Shown here one piece after another: positions 32,401 to 44,033 of a stretch of DNA of 64,000 nucleotides (positions within the stretch are counted from its first letter, which is position 1; the number at the start of each line of letters is the position of its first letter). The position numbers and the translations under genes were made by a program. The stretch is from Brachionus manjavacas. Lineage: Eukaryota; Rotifera; Eurotatoria; Ploima; Brachionidae. Under the pieces are notes generated by a model. The model saw only the letters and a list, made by a program, of their open reading frames with translations. It ran no database searches and had not been told where the DNA came from. Location of the stretch: positions 2,237,001-2,301,000 of the forward strand of contig JAHQIY010000011.1 of assembly GCA_019054805.1 (NCBI GenBank). Reading direction: 5' to 3'.

Positions 32401-35272
32401 ATTTGTTCTGTTTTGATTCTAACACTATTATTTTGTCTTTGATTTCTAATTTAGTTGTTAATACTAATGAGTGTTCAAAAAATAATGTCCAAAGTTTTGT
32501 CAAGGTTAAAAAAAATCATTTTTTTATTTACTGAATAAAAAAAAAATTTTCACAAATATTTGATAGATTTAAACAAAATAAATTTGACTGGATTTGATAG
32601 ATGACTTTAATTTATTTAAAATTTTTAAAATATTCTTTTTTTAATATAATCATTTAAATTTAAATAATAAAAATTAATTTAAAACCCAAAAATACTTTGA
32701 GAATAGACTTCATTAAAGCCTAATGGAATAATAGGCTAAATTTTAAAGAAGAAGTTTTGGTTATAAAATTTGAACTGTTCATCATTTTAATATTTTACCT
32801 TTTAATTTTTTTCTAAAAAAAAATTGAAAATTTTAGAATAAAAGCTTAAATTTCATTGCCAATTCTAAGACTTGAAAAAATTTCTTTAAAACTAAATCAT
32901 TCTAAATGACTTTATTTAAAAAAATATATCTTTAAAAATATCTTAGTGCTTTACGCACAAGTGTGATATCCTCTTTTTTTTATCAAAAAAATATTTAAGT
33001 GTATTACTTTATTTAAAAGCTTTCAAGCATTTTTATGTCTTTTAGTTCAGAAATTATACTAAATTTTTAAAACAATTCAAAAAATTTGGCTTATATCTAA
33101 TGGCTCTGTTTCTGGATATTATCTGAAATAATTTTTTCTCCAGTATGATTATATCGATGGTCAATATAATATTTGAAAATGTCCCAATATTTTTTTGTAA
33201 TTCTAGTTTTGGCTTGAAAATGATTTTAAAACAAATTTAATTATTTTTTTAAATAAATAAATAAAAACTTAATCAAATACAATATTCAATTTTCAACACT
33301 AATTGTCGGCAAACGAGGTTTTTATATATAAGTCCATTTTGAAATATTTAAAAAATATTTCAATTCAATGTTGACTTTAATTTATCCAATTTTAACTAAT
33401 TATCACAATGATAATAATTATAATTTTGGCCTGAAAAATAAATTATTTAAAAATCATTTCTAATTTTTTTTAATAAATAAATAAAATCCTAATTTATAAT
33501 GCGGCACTAAAATTTGAAATCTATTATTAAAAAAAAAATCTAAAATTTTTTTTAAAAATAATCTATAAATTATCCTCATAATCATTATAATTGTCATCAG
33601 AGACTTCTTGTTGGGTATTATCCGCATTTCTAAGAAGTTCAAGAGCTTGTAAGGTAGTTTCATCGAGACTTGGTTCAAAAAGTTATTATTTATTACAGGA
33701 ATTATTGAAATGAAGTAGAGTTTGGAATAAAAAGGATAATTAGCCTTGTCTTTACTTTATTTTACCAAAAATAATACAATATTTTTGGACGGCCCAAAAA
33801 CCCCTCTTCGGGTTTTACGTATACTTTTTTTTTGCATGAAAGTAAAAATATTTTGTAATCAAAATTTATTAATTTTTACTTTTTTTGATTTTAATTTTGA
33901 TGGAAAAAATCGTCAAAAATAATTAAATAATTAAATTTATTGAGGAATAAACAAAATAAGTACCAAAAAGGGTCGAAAAATTCCCGGGTTTTGAGTGTTA
34001 ATAAAATTTAATTCTCGTTCAAAAAAAGGTTAAAGTAAAAAAAAGTAAAAAAACTAAATTTTTAGAAGTTAACTTTCTGTTATTTTAATAAAAAAAATCT
34101 TAAACTCACAAATACTCGGGATTGACTCACTTATGCAATCAGAAAAACAAGAAATTGTTATTGAGAATTGACAAAAATGTTTCTTTAGTTTTACTACTCA
34201 AAATATTTTGTTTTTTTACTTATAAAAAAATTTCTAAAATACTGACCAAAGTTTTTTTTTTCACTGATTTTTCATTATTTTTTTAAGTGACCAAAAATTG
34301 AACAATACTTAACATTTAATTAATTCCTGTAACTATAAATTTATTATTACCAAAATTTTTTCGAAATTTAAATTTAAATTTAAAGTATAAATTCTAAATT
34401 ATTAAAGCATACGATTAATTATGAAAATTAAATTTGTAAAAAAATAGCTGTAATTGTCATTTCTTCTGAAAAATGTAACATTCTCTAAATTCAATTTATT
34501 ATCTAATAAAATAAAAATTATTTATTCTTTTGAAATGAGTCAAATGATAAAGATTTGGATGCTTTTTGGCAAAAATATCGACGAAAAATTAATCTATATC
34601 AGTAATTTAAATTATTATTCAATAAATTTGGCAAATTGAAATTTATGATAAAATCAAAATATTTAGTTTTAGACTTAAAAAAAGGTATTTTTTTGATCAT
34701 TTTGTTATTTATTATTAAAAAGATATTCTTTTTCAAATTTTTTTTGAAAATATCAAAAATTTTGAGACTTATTCTTTTATCGTTATTTTGTGAATAAATA
34801 TCTTGAGTTACGAGGTAAGTTGTAGAAAATTTTGTAAGTGCCGTTAAATTTTGATAGTTTTTTAAAATTTTTTAGAAAATATTAAGGTATTTTTTTTAAT
34901 AATTATTATATATATCGATTGATCATTTTTCGAGTAATCTTTGTTTGAATTTTTAAATTAAATTTCAAAATAACTCGAATTTTGAAATTTATCAACCTAA
35001 AAAATTCAAAAAGGAATTTAAACAAATTCTATCTATTCTTTTATTTAAATTTTTTCAAAAACATTTTCATTTTCAACAATAGAATAAATATAAAAGGAAA
35101 TTAAAATAGATAAATTGAAGCAAAATAGCGATAGCTTACAAAAGTTTGAAAATTTGAGAGTAAACGAATTGTTCTAGACTCACTTATCTTTTATCAATGA
35201 TTTTACAATGAAAAGAAGTTGTGTGGGTTAAACACATTTCTTTTAATCTAAATATTATCGTAGAAGTGAAAC
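32401..35272. other. AT-rich intergenic region, no gene seen
   Basis: Low-complexity A/T sequence. A few short open frames (33460-33678, 34454-34639) are rich in Phe/Ile/Lys/Asn and look like chance. A short hairpin AACCCCTCTTCGGGTT (near 33800) is the only GC-richer spot. Confidence 0.5.
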
Positions 35273-35280
35273 CAAAATTC

Positions 35281-35762
35281 CAGAGTTGTTTAAAAGTCTT
35301 TAAAAAAAGTCCAAGTCAGGACTTTTAAAATTTAAAAAAAAAAAAAAGTCTAAGTCACGACTTTTTTTTTTTTAAATTGAAAAGTCTTTGTTGGTGGTTC
35401 GTCAAGACGGAATTTGAGATTTTTTTGCATTTGTGCTCATTTTAGCTTTTACCTTGCTGCTTTACCAACTTTACCAATTTTTGCTAGTGTTGGATACGGT
35501 CAAAACAAACCGGTCCATTAGACGGACGATTTTTTACAATAAAATAAACAGTCTGAATTCATCGGGCGGCAAAAAAACCGGCCAACCTTTAGGAAGGCGG
35601 TCTTTCAGCTTAGCAGTCAAAATTTTGGACTGCTAAGCTGACTTGACTTGGATTTTTTTTATAAAAAAAAAAAATCAATGTTTTTGGTGGGACTCTTGAA
35701 AAAAAAAAAAAAAAGTCTTGACTTGGACTTGACTTGAGACTTGTGACTTTTAAACAACTCTG
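35281..35762. mobile_element. hAT-type MITE, 482 bp, with 8-bp target duplication
   Basis: Left end CAGAGTTGTTTAAAAGTC (35281-35298) is repeated exactly in inverted form at the right end (35745-35762). Both ends are flanked by the same 8-mer CAAAATTC (35273-35280 and 35763-35770). An 8-bp duplication with CAG-starting termini fits the hAT superfamily. Subterminal AAGTCCAAGTC-type motifs repeat near both ends. A 13-bp perfect hairpin (35606-35618 with 35628-35640) lies inside, next to a GC-richer segment. No transposase frame. A second copy of the end lies at 41336. Confidence 0.88.
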
Positions 35763-35770
35763 CAAAATTC

Positions 35771-36546
35771 TTTGAATATTACATTTGGAAAACGGAAATT
35801 AATTCCTAAATTACACGCTTTTTTAAACTCAACCAGTGACTTGGGATTTAGGTTGACTTTTTGATTTATTGCTCTATTTTTTTTTAAATCCAAAATTTCA
35901 CTTTATGTTTTTTTTTATGGTTATAAGTTAGAACATAAACACATGACAATGAACACATCACAGTAGCCCATGAATTGCAAATAACTGCATCATTCTTAAT
36001 GGCGTACATTTGACTGAGTCGCGTCAATAACTTTGTTTTCAAGATATTATATTTAAATAGAATATAATTTTTTTAGATAAACATGATTATTAATCAAAAT
36101 CTAAAGATTTGGTTTCAAAATAAATTTAAAATAATGTAAAATATTTTTTGCATCTTTTTTTTGTTATTTTTAATAATTGAGCATGTAAATGTATTCTTTT
36201 TTTTTGTTAATTTATTTTAATTTGAATATTTGAAAATAAAAAAACTATGACCAAATTAATTTTTATTTTAATTTTAATGTCTTATAAATAAATAAAATTT
36301 TTCTATTTAAAGTTTTGGAAAAATGAAACAAAATAGAGAGATAAAACGATTTGAAAAAAAATTATTCAGTACTCAGATATTGATTGCAAAAAAATAAAAA
36401 AGAAGACCAAATGGACTTGATTATCATAAAGCTAGGCATTAAATATTAAGAACAAGTCACCTTTTGTATAAATGTTTTAAAACTAACTCTTATAGTTAAC
36501 CCTAAAAAATCAGACATAAACATTTTTTATTAACGAATTGGCCACA
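35771..36546. other. AT-rich intergenic region, no gene seen
   Basis: This is the spacer between the hAT MITE and the SPATS2-like 3' end. A slightly richer patch at 35930-36020 shows no recognised feature. Confidence 0.4.
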
Positions 36547-39161
36547 CTATTTTCTTTCATTTCGTTCTCCATTTATTAGTTTCTGTGAACCATTTACTTG
36601 ACCATTCCCCTGCACTCCATTCTGTCTATTTCGATTTCTCTCTTAAAAAAAATTAATTAGAAAAATAAATAATGGTCAGAAGAATAATCTTCTTTTTGTT
36701 AAACAAAATTTGAGCTCAACTCGATTACATGATCATGGAATTTATTTAGAATATTCTTTAATAAAACTAATTTATTTTATTCAAAAACAATTTTAAATTT
36801 TTTTTTTATTATATTTTGTGCAAGACAAAATATCAACATTTTAATTTGTAAAAAGTTTAATTATCGAAGATTTAATCTGAGTGGGAATAAGCTTAATTTA
36901 TAATTAAGTTTTATTAATGTTTTCTTATGAACCATTAGATCGGACTTTTAAAAATTTAAACAATTTTAAATTAAGATTTTCTTAAAAACTTTTTTTTTTC
37001 AATTTTTTTAACAATAATTTAGTAGATATATTCATTTAATAAAAAAAATTCATTAATATTTTTTAGAAAATGGTTGTGGCTTACTAACTAAATTCTATGA
37101 AAAAAAAATAAAACAAATTTTTGAAATGATAATTTAGAGGGTATATTTATTAAATGAGAAAAAATAAATTCTTTAAAGAAATTTATTTTATTTTTATAAT
37201 ATAATCTAGTTAGTCTCGAACTTTTAAAAACTTAAAAAAAATTATTTTTTCTCATTTAATAAATATACTGTCTAAATTATCATTAATAAAATGTATTTTT
37301 TTTTTTTTCAAACAATCTAGCTAGTAAGTCTCAAACATTTATTTAAAAATTTTAATAGAATTTAATAATATTTTTTTCTCAGTTTTTCTTCTTATTACTA
37401 CTACTCCTCAATAAATCCTGCGACATAATATTTTAGAATTTAAAATATCCTCAAGCTCATCATTAAATTTTTTTTTAATTTTTCTTATATAATAAGGTAA
37501 GTCTTAACCATTTCCTAAAAAATATAAATAATAATTTTTTTTTGATTCAATGAATATATTTTGGATAAAAAAATTTAAAAATTTTTTTTAGATTCATATT
37601 TTCCTATTAATAAAGATATCTTCTAAATAATCTTTAAAAAAAAAAATTTTTTTTTTTTCATTTAATCAATATACCCTCTAAATTATAATTTAAAAAATTT
37701 AGTGTATTTTTTATATCCAATTTAGTTAGTTAGCCTCAACCATTTCTTTAAAAAAAATTTTTTAGATTCACATTTTCCTTTTAATAAATATATCTCTTAA
37801 AATAATCATTAAATAAATTTTAAAAAAAAAATATTAATTTCTTTTTCTCATATAATCTTGTTAGTGTCGAGGCTTTTTTAATTATTTCTTCACTTACGCG
37901 GCTTTTTGACTTCAATAAACTCTCCCTGCCCATCATCGTGCGGCACAGCCCCATTCACTTTGACCGCTTGGCCATTCAAGCCCTTCTTATTGACTCGTTG
38001 GGGCTTTGGTTCGACTTGCAGGCTCAAATTCTCGACTGGAGTGAGTACATCTTCAATGTTGGCAGGCCGCTTCGTCGAATATTGGTTTTTGACCTGGGTG
38101 ACCGCGCCGAACGAGACTAGCTCGCGCACAATCCTGTCCATTTGGCCGGAATCGCTACTAAAAAAGTTAATATTGGCCAGCTCCTCGTCCAGCAACCTCT
38201 CGCTGACAAAGTGCTTTATGTCGGCCTTGAGCTCGTTGCACTCGGCATCGTTCAAATGCTGTCCATTGTCGGCCAGCAGCTTCAAATTGGCCGCTTTGCT
38301 TTGCCGCTGGTGCAGCAGGCCGATGGCGTGCTCGCTGCTCGCCCTAAGCTCGCTGTCCAGCTGCGCCTTTCGTTCGCCCAGTATGCTCATCAACTGCTCG
38401 TATGTTTTGCTCAGCAGCTGAGCGCTCTTGTCCACTTGCTGCCGCAAACTCGCCTCAATCTTGCTCAGCTGCACACTCTGTCGCTGCAGGTCTTTGCACG
38501 GCTTTTCCAGCAGTTGCTTGGCATTGGGGTTCATGTAGGACTTGTTGAGCTGGGGCCTGGTCAGCTCTAGCTGCTGTGGACGCTCGAAGGAGCCGGTCGA
38601 GGCGACCGACATCGAGGACGGCGACGTGGACGACGAGTGCGACTGCGTTTGGCTCGGAGTTTCGACGCCGAGGATGGTGACTTTGTAGCCGTTGAGCGAG
38701 GAGTCGGTTTTCAGTCGGTTGATGGTGTCGAGCAGCACCTCGGGCTTGTGGGGCTCGGGCGGGCTCATGGACACGGGCGGCGTGCTCGACACTGACGACG
38801 CCGTGTACTGGTCGATGACGGACGCGACCAGGTCGTTCAGGTTCGGCTTGGACGACTTTTTGGCCGCTCTCTTGGCCGGCTCGCTCGCCAACGACGACTG
38901 GCTCGAGTTCAGCTGCGACCTCGCCTCCGACCACTTGCTCAGCGCGCTCTTGCCGCCGTCGTTGATGAACGCGTCTATGCTCTTGGCCACGTCGTACTCG
39001 AAGTGCTCCAACACTTTGGCTATGTCCAGGTCGCTCCGGTTCTGCACCACTTCTTTTACTTCGTTTATTTTTTTGCTCACTTTCGGCTGCCTCAACACCT
39101 TGGCGCTTATGCTCATGGACATTTTATATTTTTTATTAGTCTCTAAAAAAAGGGAATCCAT
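36547..39161 (-). CDS. SPATS2: SPATS2/SPATS2L-like protein (2 coding exons)
   Basis: The main minus-strand exon is 37898-39161. The predicted last exon is 36547-36641. The frame in the first exon runs a few codons past the donor CCGC|GTAAGTG to a stop at 37890. Splicing to the acceptor TTTTTTAAG (ending 36642) keeps phase and adds 31 residues (QRNRNRQNGV...GERNERK). The N-terminus has a UBA-like helix set (INEVKEVVQNRSDLDIAKVL, FEYDVAKSIDAFINDG). Low-complexity sequence follows, then a long coiled coil with EKPCKDLQRQSVQLSKIEAS, ELKADIKHFVSERLLDEEL and SFGAVTQVKNQYSTKR, all marks of SPATS2 proteins. ATG at 39122 (MSMSIS) is the more likely start, because a pyrimidine-AG at 39145-39155 just upstream looks like a 5'UTR acceptor; that gives 439 aa (452 from 39161). 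Family members are cytoplasmic, linked to stress granules and spermatogenesis; the molecular role is unclear. Confidence 0.82.
37000..37880. repeat. Degenerate ~110-130-bp tandem repeats in SPATS2 intron
   Basis: Blocks TATAATCTAGTTAGTCTCGA, TTTCTCATTTAATAAATATA and CTCTAAATTATCATTAA recur in order (for example near 37200, 37312, 37717 and 37853, with partial copies between). One copy at 37127-37165 is inverted relative to the unit at 37241-37281. The array ends about 15-40 bp from the predicted donor at 37897. Confidence 0.6.
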
Positions 39162-40289
39162 TTAAAAAAGAAAAAAATTTTCATAATTTTTTTATTGTAA
39201 AAATAAAGCGATTTTTTTATTTTCAAAAAAAAAAAAAAAATTTTTCCAACACCTGGTTGTAAAGGTAAATCAAGTAAATTTTATTATTTGAGAAAAATGA
39301 AAAAAAAGAAAAAATTTTGCAAGTAGACTAAGCGCGCTTTGATTCTGCGAGCGCCAAATTTGGTTGACGTGTCAAACAAAATATTTTTTATCTAGTCTAG
39401 CTGATTTGTTGTAAATAATCAAAGTTTTTTTTTTCTAAATAATTTACGTTCATAAGTGAACTCGTAGGAAAAAAGAACAGAAAACTAGAGCAGCAATGAG
39501 GTAGATAAGGCGTACAGCATGACCCACTCGACACTCGCTAGTGTTACGGTCTAGAAAAATATTTAAAATGCAAAAAGCCTATTGTACACTGAGTGTATAC
39601 GCGTACAAATCGAATGGGTTGTGAAGAGATTTGTTTTTTGATCGATGTGTACATGAAAGAGTGAATATTCGAGATTTGTGTGCATCGACACGCATAAGAC
39701 AAAACAAGGAGACTTGCTACAAGTTATCTTATCTCTAATAGGAGGGATTGTATTTAATATGGGTCATGATTGAATTGAGCATAAATTTGAATTCGGAAAA
39801 AAAATATGGACTAATTTTTTGGTCAGTTGAATTTTTAGAGTTTAAAATTTCGAAATAAACTTTTTTTAATTTAATTAAATTCAAACTTTCAAGCAGAACA
39901 AAACTAAGTTTTTGTTTGCAATTTTGAATGGAATCAGGACCGGTACTACCTGGAGGCTATTAGTGCTTTAGCAATTCCTAGAATTTTCAAAAATGTTAAC
40001 TTAGCTTTGCTTTAATTTTTAATAAATTTTTTTTTGTCGGTTAACGCTTCGGTATTTTTTCTCTTGTTTCAAATCTAAAATTGGTTTGTCATTAATCACA
40101 GTGTCTAAATTAGAACAACAAAAATTGACCGATATGTTTGTCGTTCTTAACAAACAAATCGATCTGTAAAGTTCAAACAATAATGAAAAATAAATAATGC
40201 AGTGATTGAAATACAAATTAAAAATTTGAACGATTTAGGTTCGATTAAAAGAGCGCTTGAATCAAATGTAATGGATATTTATATAAATA
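39162..40289. other. Presumed SPATS2 upstream/promoter region
   Basis: No second gene is seen. The segment 39330-39760 is richer in G/C than its surroundings (for example AAGCGCGCTTTGATTCTGCG, CGACACTCGCTAGTGTTACG) and probably contains the minus-strand SPATS2 transcription start. The rest is AT-rich. Confidence 0.4.
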
Positions 40290-40568
40290 AATAATATATT
40301 AAATACCCAACTGTATTGTGTAATTGCTGCCTTACAATTTCTTCTTTTTTTCCTGAACTGTTCAATACTTAAATACTTTGCACATGTGACCTCTTACAAT
40401 TTATCAATTTTTAATTGTCTTTTTATTATATTTTAACTTATTTTAATTTTTCTTATATTTTTTCTTTACATTTTTCTTTTATTTTGTCTTAATTTTTATT
40501 TTATTTTTTATTTGTTTTTTAATCTGAAGGAGCTTTAGCTCGGCACAGATAAAACAAATAAATAATAA
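40290..40568 (+). mobile_element. LINE family A 3' fragment (1 of a tandem series)
   Basis: TATTAAATACCCAACTGTATTGTGTAATTG begins within the C-terminal coding part. A T-rich tract follows, then TCTGAAGGAGCTTTAGCTCG (hairpin 40529-40541), GCACAGATAAAACAAATAAA and an AATAATAA tail that abuts the next fragment directly. Confidence 0.75.
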
Positions 40569-40785
40569 TAACTTGAACTATGTAAACATGTGCCACATGT
40601 AACAATCTATTTCAATATGTATCTTCTTAACTTTCATTTTTTTAGCTTATCTACTTTATTTTGATTTTTTTAATCTCAGTTATTAACTTTAATTTTTTTT
40701 TTGTTTTTTTTCTTTTTTAAATTTATTCCGAAGGAGCCCTAGCTCGGTACAGAAAACAAAAAATAAAAAAATAACAACTGAACAT
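40569..40785 (+). mobile_element. LINE family A 3' fragment (2 of a tandem series)
   Basis: It starts at ACTTGAACTATGTAAACATG immediately after the tail of the previous copy and ends with GAAGGAGCCCTAGCTCGGTA (hairpin 40733-40745) and an A-rich tail. Confidence 0.75.
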
Positions 40786-40789
40786 TACT

Positions 40790-41335
40790 TGACTAACTAG
40801 ATTAGATCCTTTTTAGAATCTAGGACATTTAAGGTAAATGTGAATGACCAATTGAGCGACGAATATCAATTAACTGCAGGTGTTCCTCAAGGCTCATTAA
40901 TTAGTCCTCTTTTATTTAGTATATATATTAATGACATCACAAAAAGAAACAAAATAAATAATGAATACTCTCTGCTTTTCGCAGATGATCTAGTTACATT
41001 CTTCATTTATAACAAAAAGGGGAACCTTGAAAATAAGATAAATAAATACACCAAAGAACTAGAACAATGGCTTATTTAATGGAAAATGGAGATATCAGTT
41101 GAAAAGTCGTGTTCAGTAGTCTTCTCTAGGTACAATAAAGAGAATGATAATCTAAACTTAAAAATTAATGGAAACAGAATAGTGAGAAAAAATGAAATCA
41201 AGTTTATAGGTATTAAATTTGATTCTAAGTTAAACTTTAATAAATTAGAAGACGAAATTGAAGAATTCATTTTCAGAAAATAAAATCAAAAAACTACAAA
41301 CAATTCAGAAAATAGAAGTCAAGTCTATCCTTAAG
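40790..41335 (+). pseudogene. LINE family A reverse transcriptase fragment
   Basis: The frame 40840-41079 contains YQLTAGVPQGSLISPLLFSI and NNEYSLLFADDLVTFF, i.e. RT motifs with an intact FADD. After one stop it continues (41086-41283) with SVEKSCSVVFSRYN and NEIKFIGIKFDSKLNF. The N-terminal RT and everything upstream are missing, and the copy ends at the hAT-like end at 41336. It is the closest relative of the RT fragment at 60440-61612. Confidence 0.85.
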
Positions 41336-41460
41336 CAGAGTTGTTTAAAAGTCTCAAATTAAAGTCCAAGTCCGGATTTTATTTTTTTATTCTATTTCAA
41401 AAGTCCACTTCCTAACTTTTAATTTTCTCTTTTAAAATAAAAAGTCCTCTTTTATTTTTT
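41336..41460 (+). mobile_element. Partial copy of the hAT-type MITE end
   Basis: CAGAGTTGTTTAAAAGTCTC followed by AAGTCCAAGTCCGGA matches the left terminus of the MITE at 35281. The other end is not found; the following LINE fragment seems to replace it. Confidence 0.6.
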
Positions 41461-41710
41461 TATTTGCTAGATCAGGCTTTATATCAAGATATATTGAATA
41501 CCCAACTCGATTGTGTAGTTGCTACCTTACTATTTCCTCTTTTTTTCATGAAGCTTCAACTATGTAAACTTCTGTCTATTTCATTTGTCTTTTAGACTTT
41601 CTATAAATTTTTTTTAGGCTTATTTAACTTATTTTGATTTTTATTTGATTTTTCTGAAGATGATTCTGAAGGAGCTCTAGCTCTGCACAGAAAACAAATT
41701 AATAAGTAAA
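41461..41710 (+). mobile_element. LINE family A 3' fragment
   Basis: CAGGCTTTATATCAAGATATATTGAATACCC corresponds to the C-terminal frame seen at 18650. The family tail follows, with hairpin GGAGCTCTAGCTC (41671-41683) and GCACAGAAAACAAATTAATA. Confidence 0.75.
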
Positions 41711-43752
41711 GTAAAATAATAACATGGTCCATTTCTACCCACAAAAAAAGTTTTAAAATTTTTTCCTAAAAAATAATTGGAAAACAATAACGATCTTTAG
41801 TAGATCTCCTTCTAATTTCAAGAATTTCAGCACATTCTAAATTTTTAAGCTTGCGCCGCCCCTGAAAAGAATTAATCAAAATTTTTATTTAGTTTTTCAA
41901 ATAATTAAATCATTGATGAATTTCTTATAAAAAAAATCATTTAACTCGATTGTTAAATTTACATTTCTTAATTAGAGTTTAAAGTTTAAAAAAGAATTTT
42001 CAAAATTTTTTCTTTCCTCTTTTCAAATAAAAATTTAACTCGTTTATTTCACCAAAAAGTTTAATTTCAAATATGCAAATGCTTGCAATATTAACTTAAA
42101 AATATTTTTTTATTCGAAACATCGCATTTTTCAATGTTATTTCAGCAGTGGATCCGTTTTGTAATTCAAACACAAAAATTAAACCATTTGAATTTAAATT
42201 AAGCTTTAGTTAAAATTGTGAAGTCACAAAATGATCAAAAATGACAATATACATAGTGCGACACCTGATGCCTTAACCATCAAATATAAATATCGATTAA
42301 TTAACATTATAATAAATAATACAGTAAGAGCTCTTAATTTCCGAACGCCAAATGAAGAAGAGAGTAAAATTGGATAACAAGCTTTTCAAACCCATGTTAG
42401 TCCCAAAGAAGCAAGAAAAACTTTAGAAAAATTTAAATCTTTATTAAGAATTCTAAAAAATTCAAATATTCTGATTTTTTTATTTTTCTTTCCCAAAAAA
42501 AAATACTGATAAATTGATTAAAAAATTTAGATATTGACAGGGTCGAAAAATGTCGAATCTGTCGCAACACTGTCAAAAAAAAGCGAGGAAGTTCCGCAGA
42601 TTCAAAATATAAACAAAAAATTATAAATCTAGCTGCTAATGGCCTTAAAAAATAAAAAAAATAAATTGTTTTTACTGAATGTGAATTTTTTTAGATATTT
42701 GATTTAAAATTGATTGTTTAAAAATATTTCGAAACCTTAATTTTCTTCTCTTTTTTTTTGATACCTAAATCTGATACCTATTAATAAAAAAATAAAATGT
42801 CAGATATTGATTTTATACCTAAACATTTTGATACCCAAAAGAAATATACTCAAATATTTAACTATTTGATATTTTTATCCAAAACTTCCATGTCATGTTG
42901 ATCAATTTAAAAAGGGTTGTGAAATTCAGTACAAATTGAGCAAAAATATTTTTTTTTTGAAAAAAAAAAGATAAAAATATTATCGAAAAAAATTTCTTTA
43001 TTTTTAGCCTTAAATTAAATCTTTAATATTTTTTTTAATCAATGTTCAAATTACATGTTTTATTTTTGTCTTATTGATATTTGAAACAAATTGCTTAGGA
43101 TTTAAAGGCGCATCATAGGATCTTGCAGCTTTTTTTTTGAGAATTTATTTTAAATTTAATTATTCCTAAGAGCAAACATTTTTTCTTAATTTGTAGTGGA
43201 TTTCAAAAGGCTCTTTTTTTTCGTTTGTCTTATAAAAAATTGTTTATTTCGTTTGAAATTTAATTAAAATTATTCAACTCGCCACTGAAAGAGAGGCCAA
43301 TGTCCTTTCCCAACTATTATTTTAATAATAAAAAATTAAAAAATGGCACATTTTTTTTATTCGGAAATTTCGGGTTTATTATTTGCTAATTTTAAAATAC
43401 ATACCTCAAGCTATTTTTTGATTTTTCTTACCAAAAATGCTTTCTTAATTTTTAACCCAGAAAGCTCATTTTTAATTTTCCTAGAGTCACGTTTCATTTA
43501 GACTAGAATTAATTTTTTTATTTTTTTGCAGATTTTGCTAAAAAATTTACAATTTTTTCATTTGACATTTTCTCTTATTATCTAAACAATTATTCAAGTT
43601 ATTTTTTGAATAAAAAAGTGTTAATCGATTTGCTGAATGGAAGACATTCACTTGCTTTGTTATCTATGGTGTTGGTTACTACTACCATTATTAATTTATT
43701 AAAAAGAAAACTGTCAGATATTTTAATAAAATTTAGAAAATCTTTTATCTTT
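41711..43752. other. AT-rich intergenic region, no gene seen
   Basis: No convincing coding region. At 42914 a copy of the end of the 43762-44033 MITE occurs (GGGTTGTGAAATTCAGTACA). The slightly richer patch at 42320-42650 has no readable protein. Confidence 0.45.
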
Positions 43753-43761
43753 GATAACATC

Positions 43762-44033
43762 GGTTTTGTGAAGTTCAGTACAAAAGAACAGAACTAAGTG
43801 TTAAAAAATTAAATAACTTTTTTTCTAAAGGTTTAAAATTAATTCTGTGAAAGCAGCATGGTGCAACATTCAGAGTTGCATCAACTGTAAAGGTCTGCTA
43901 AAAGTGTGCAAAATCTCTGCAAAATGCACTTCACTTGATTATATTGAAATTTAATTTCTGCAAATTTATCAGACTTAGATATTTAATGCAACTTTGAATG
44001 TTGCTAACAATTTGTACTGAATTTCACAAAACC
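43762..44033. mobile_element. 272-bp MITE with 9-bp target duplication
   Basis: The left end GGTTTTGTGAAGTTCAGTAC and inverted right end GGTTTTGTGAAATTCAGTAC agree over 23 bases with one difference. Both sides carry GATAACATC (43753-43761 and 44034-44042), a 9-bp target duplication as made by MULE/Mutator elements. A further copy of the terminus lies at 42914. There is no coding capacity inside. Confidence 0.82.

Noticed and set aside
33780..34010. GC-richer AACCCCTCTTCGGGTT hairpin and a CCCGGGTTTTG block
   Set aside because: Considered as termini of a piggyBac-like element, but no flanking TTAA pair or consistent inverted repeats could be defined.
35433..35636. 67-codon frame inside the hAT MITE
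   Set aside because: It is open by chance across the GC-richer centre and hairpin, and has no hAT transposase motif.
38455..39165. Several 140-170-codon frames on both strands over the SPATS2 exon
   Set aside because: Shadows of the SPATS2-like coding exon. Composition follows the complementary codons and no motifs are present.
42320..42650. Possible pogo/Tigger-like terminus (CAGTAAGAGCTCTTAATTTCCG) after TA
   Set aside because: No matching inverted right end or transposase was found. The patch at 43356 shares only a short TTTCCGAA-type stretch.
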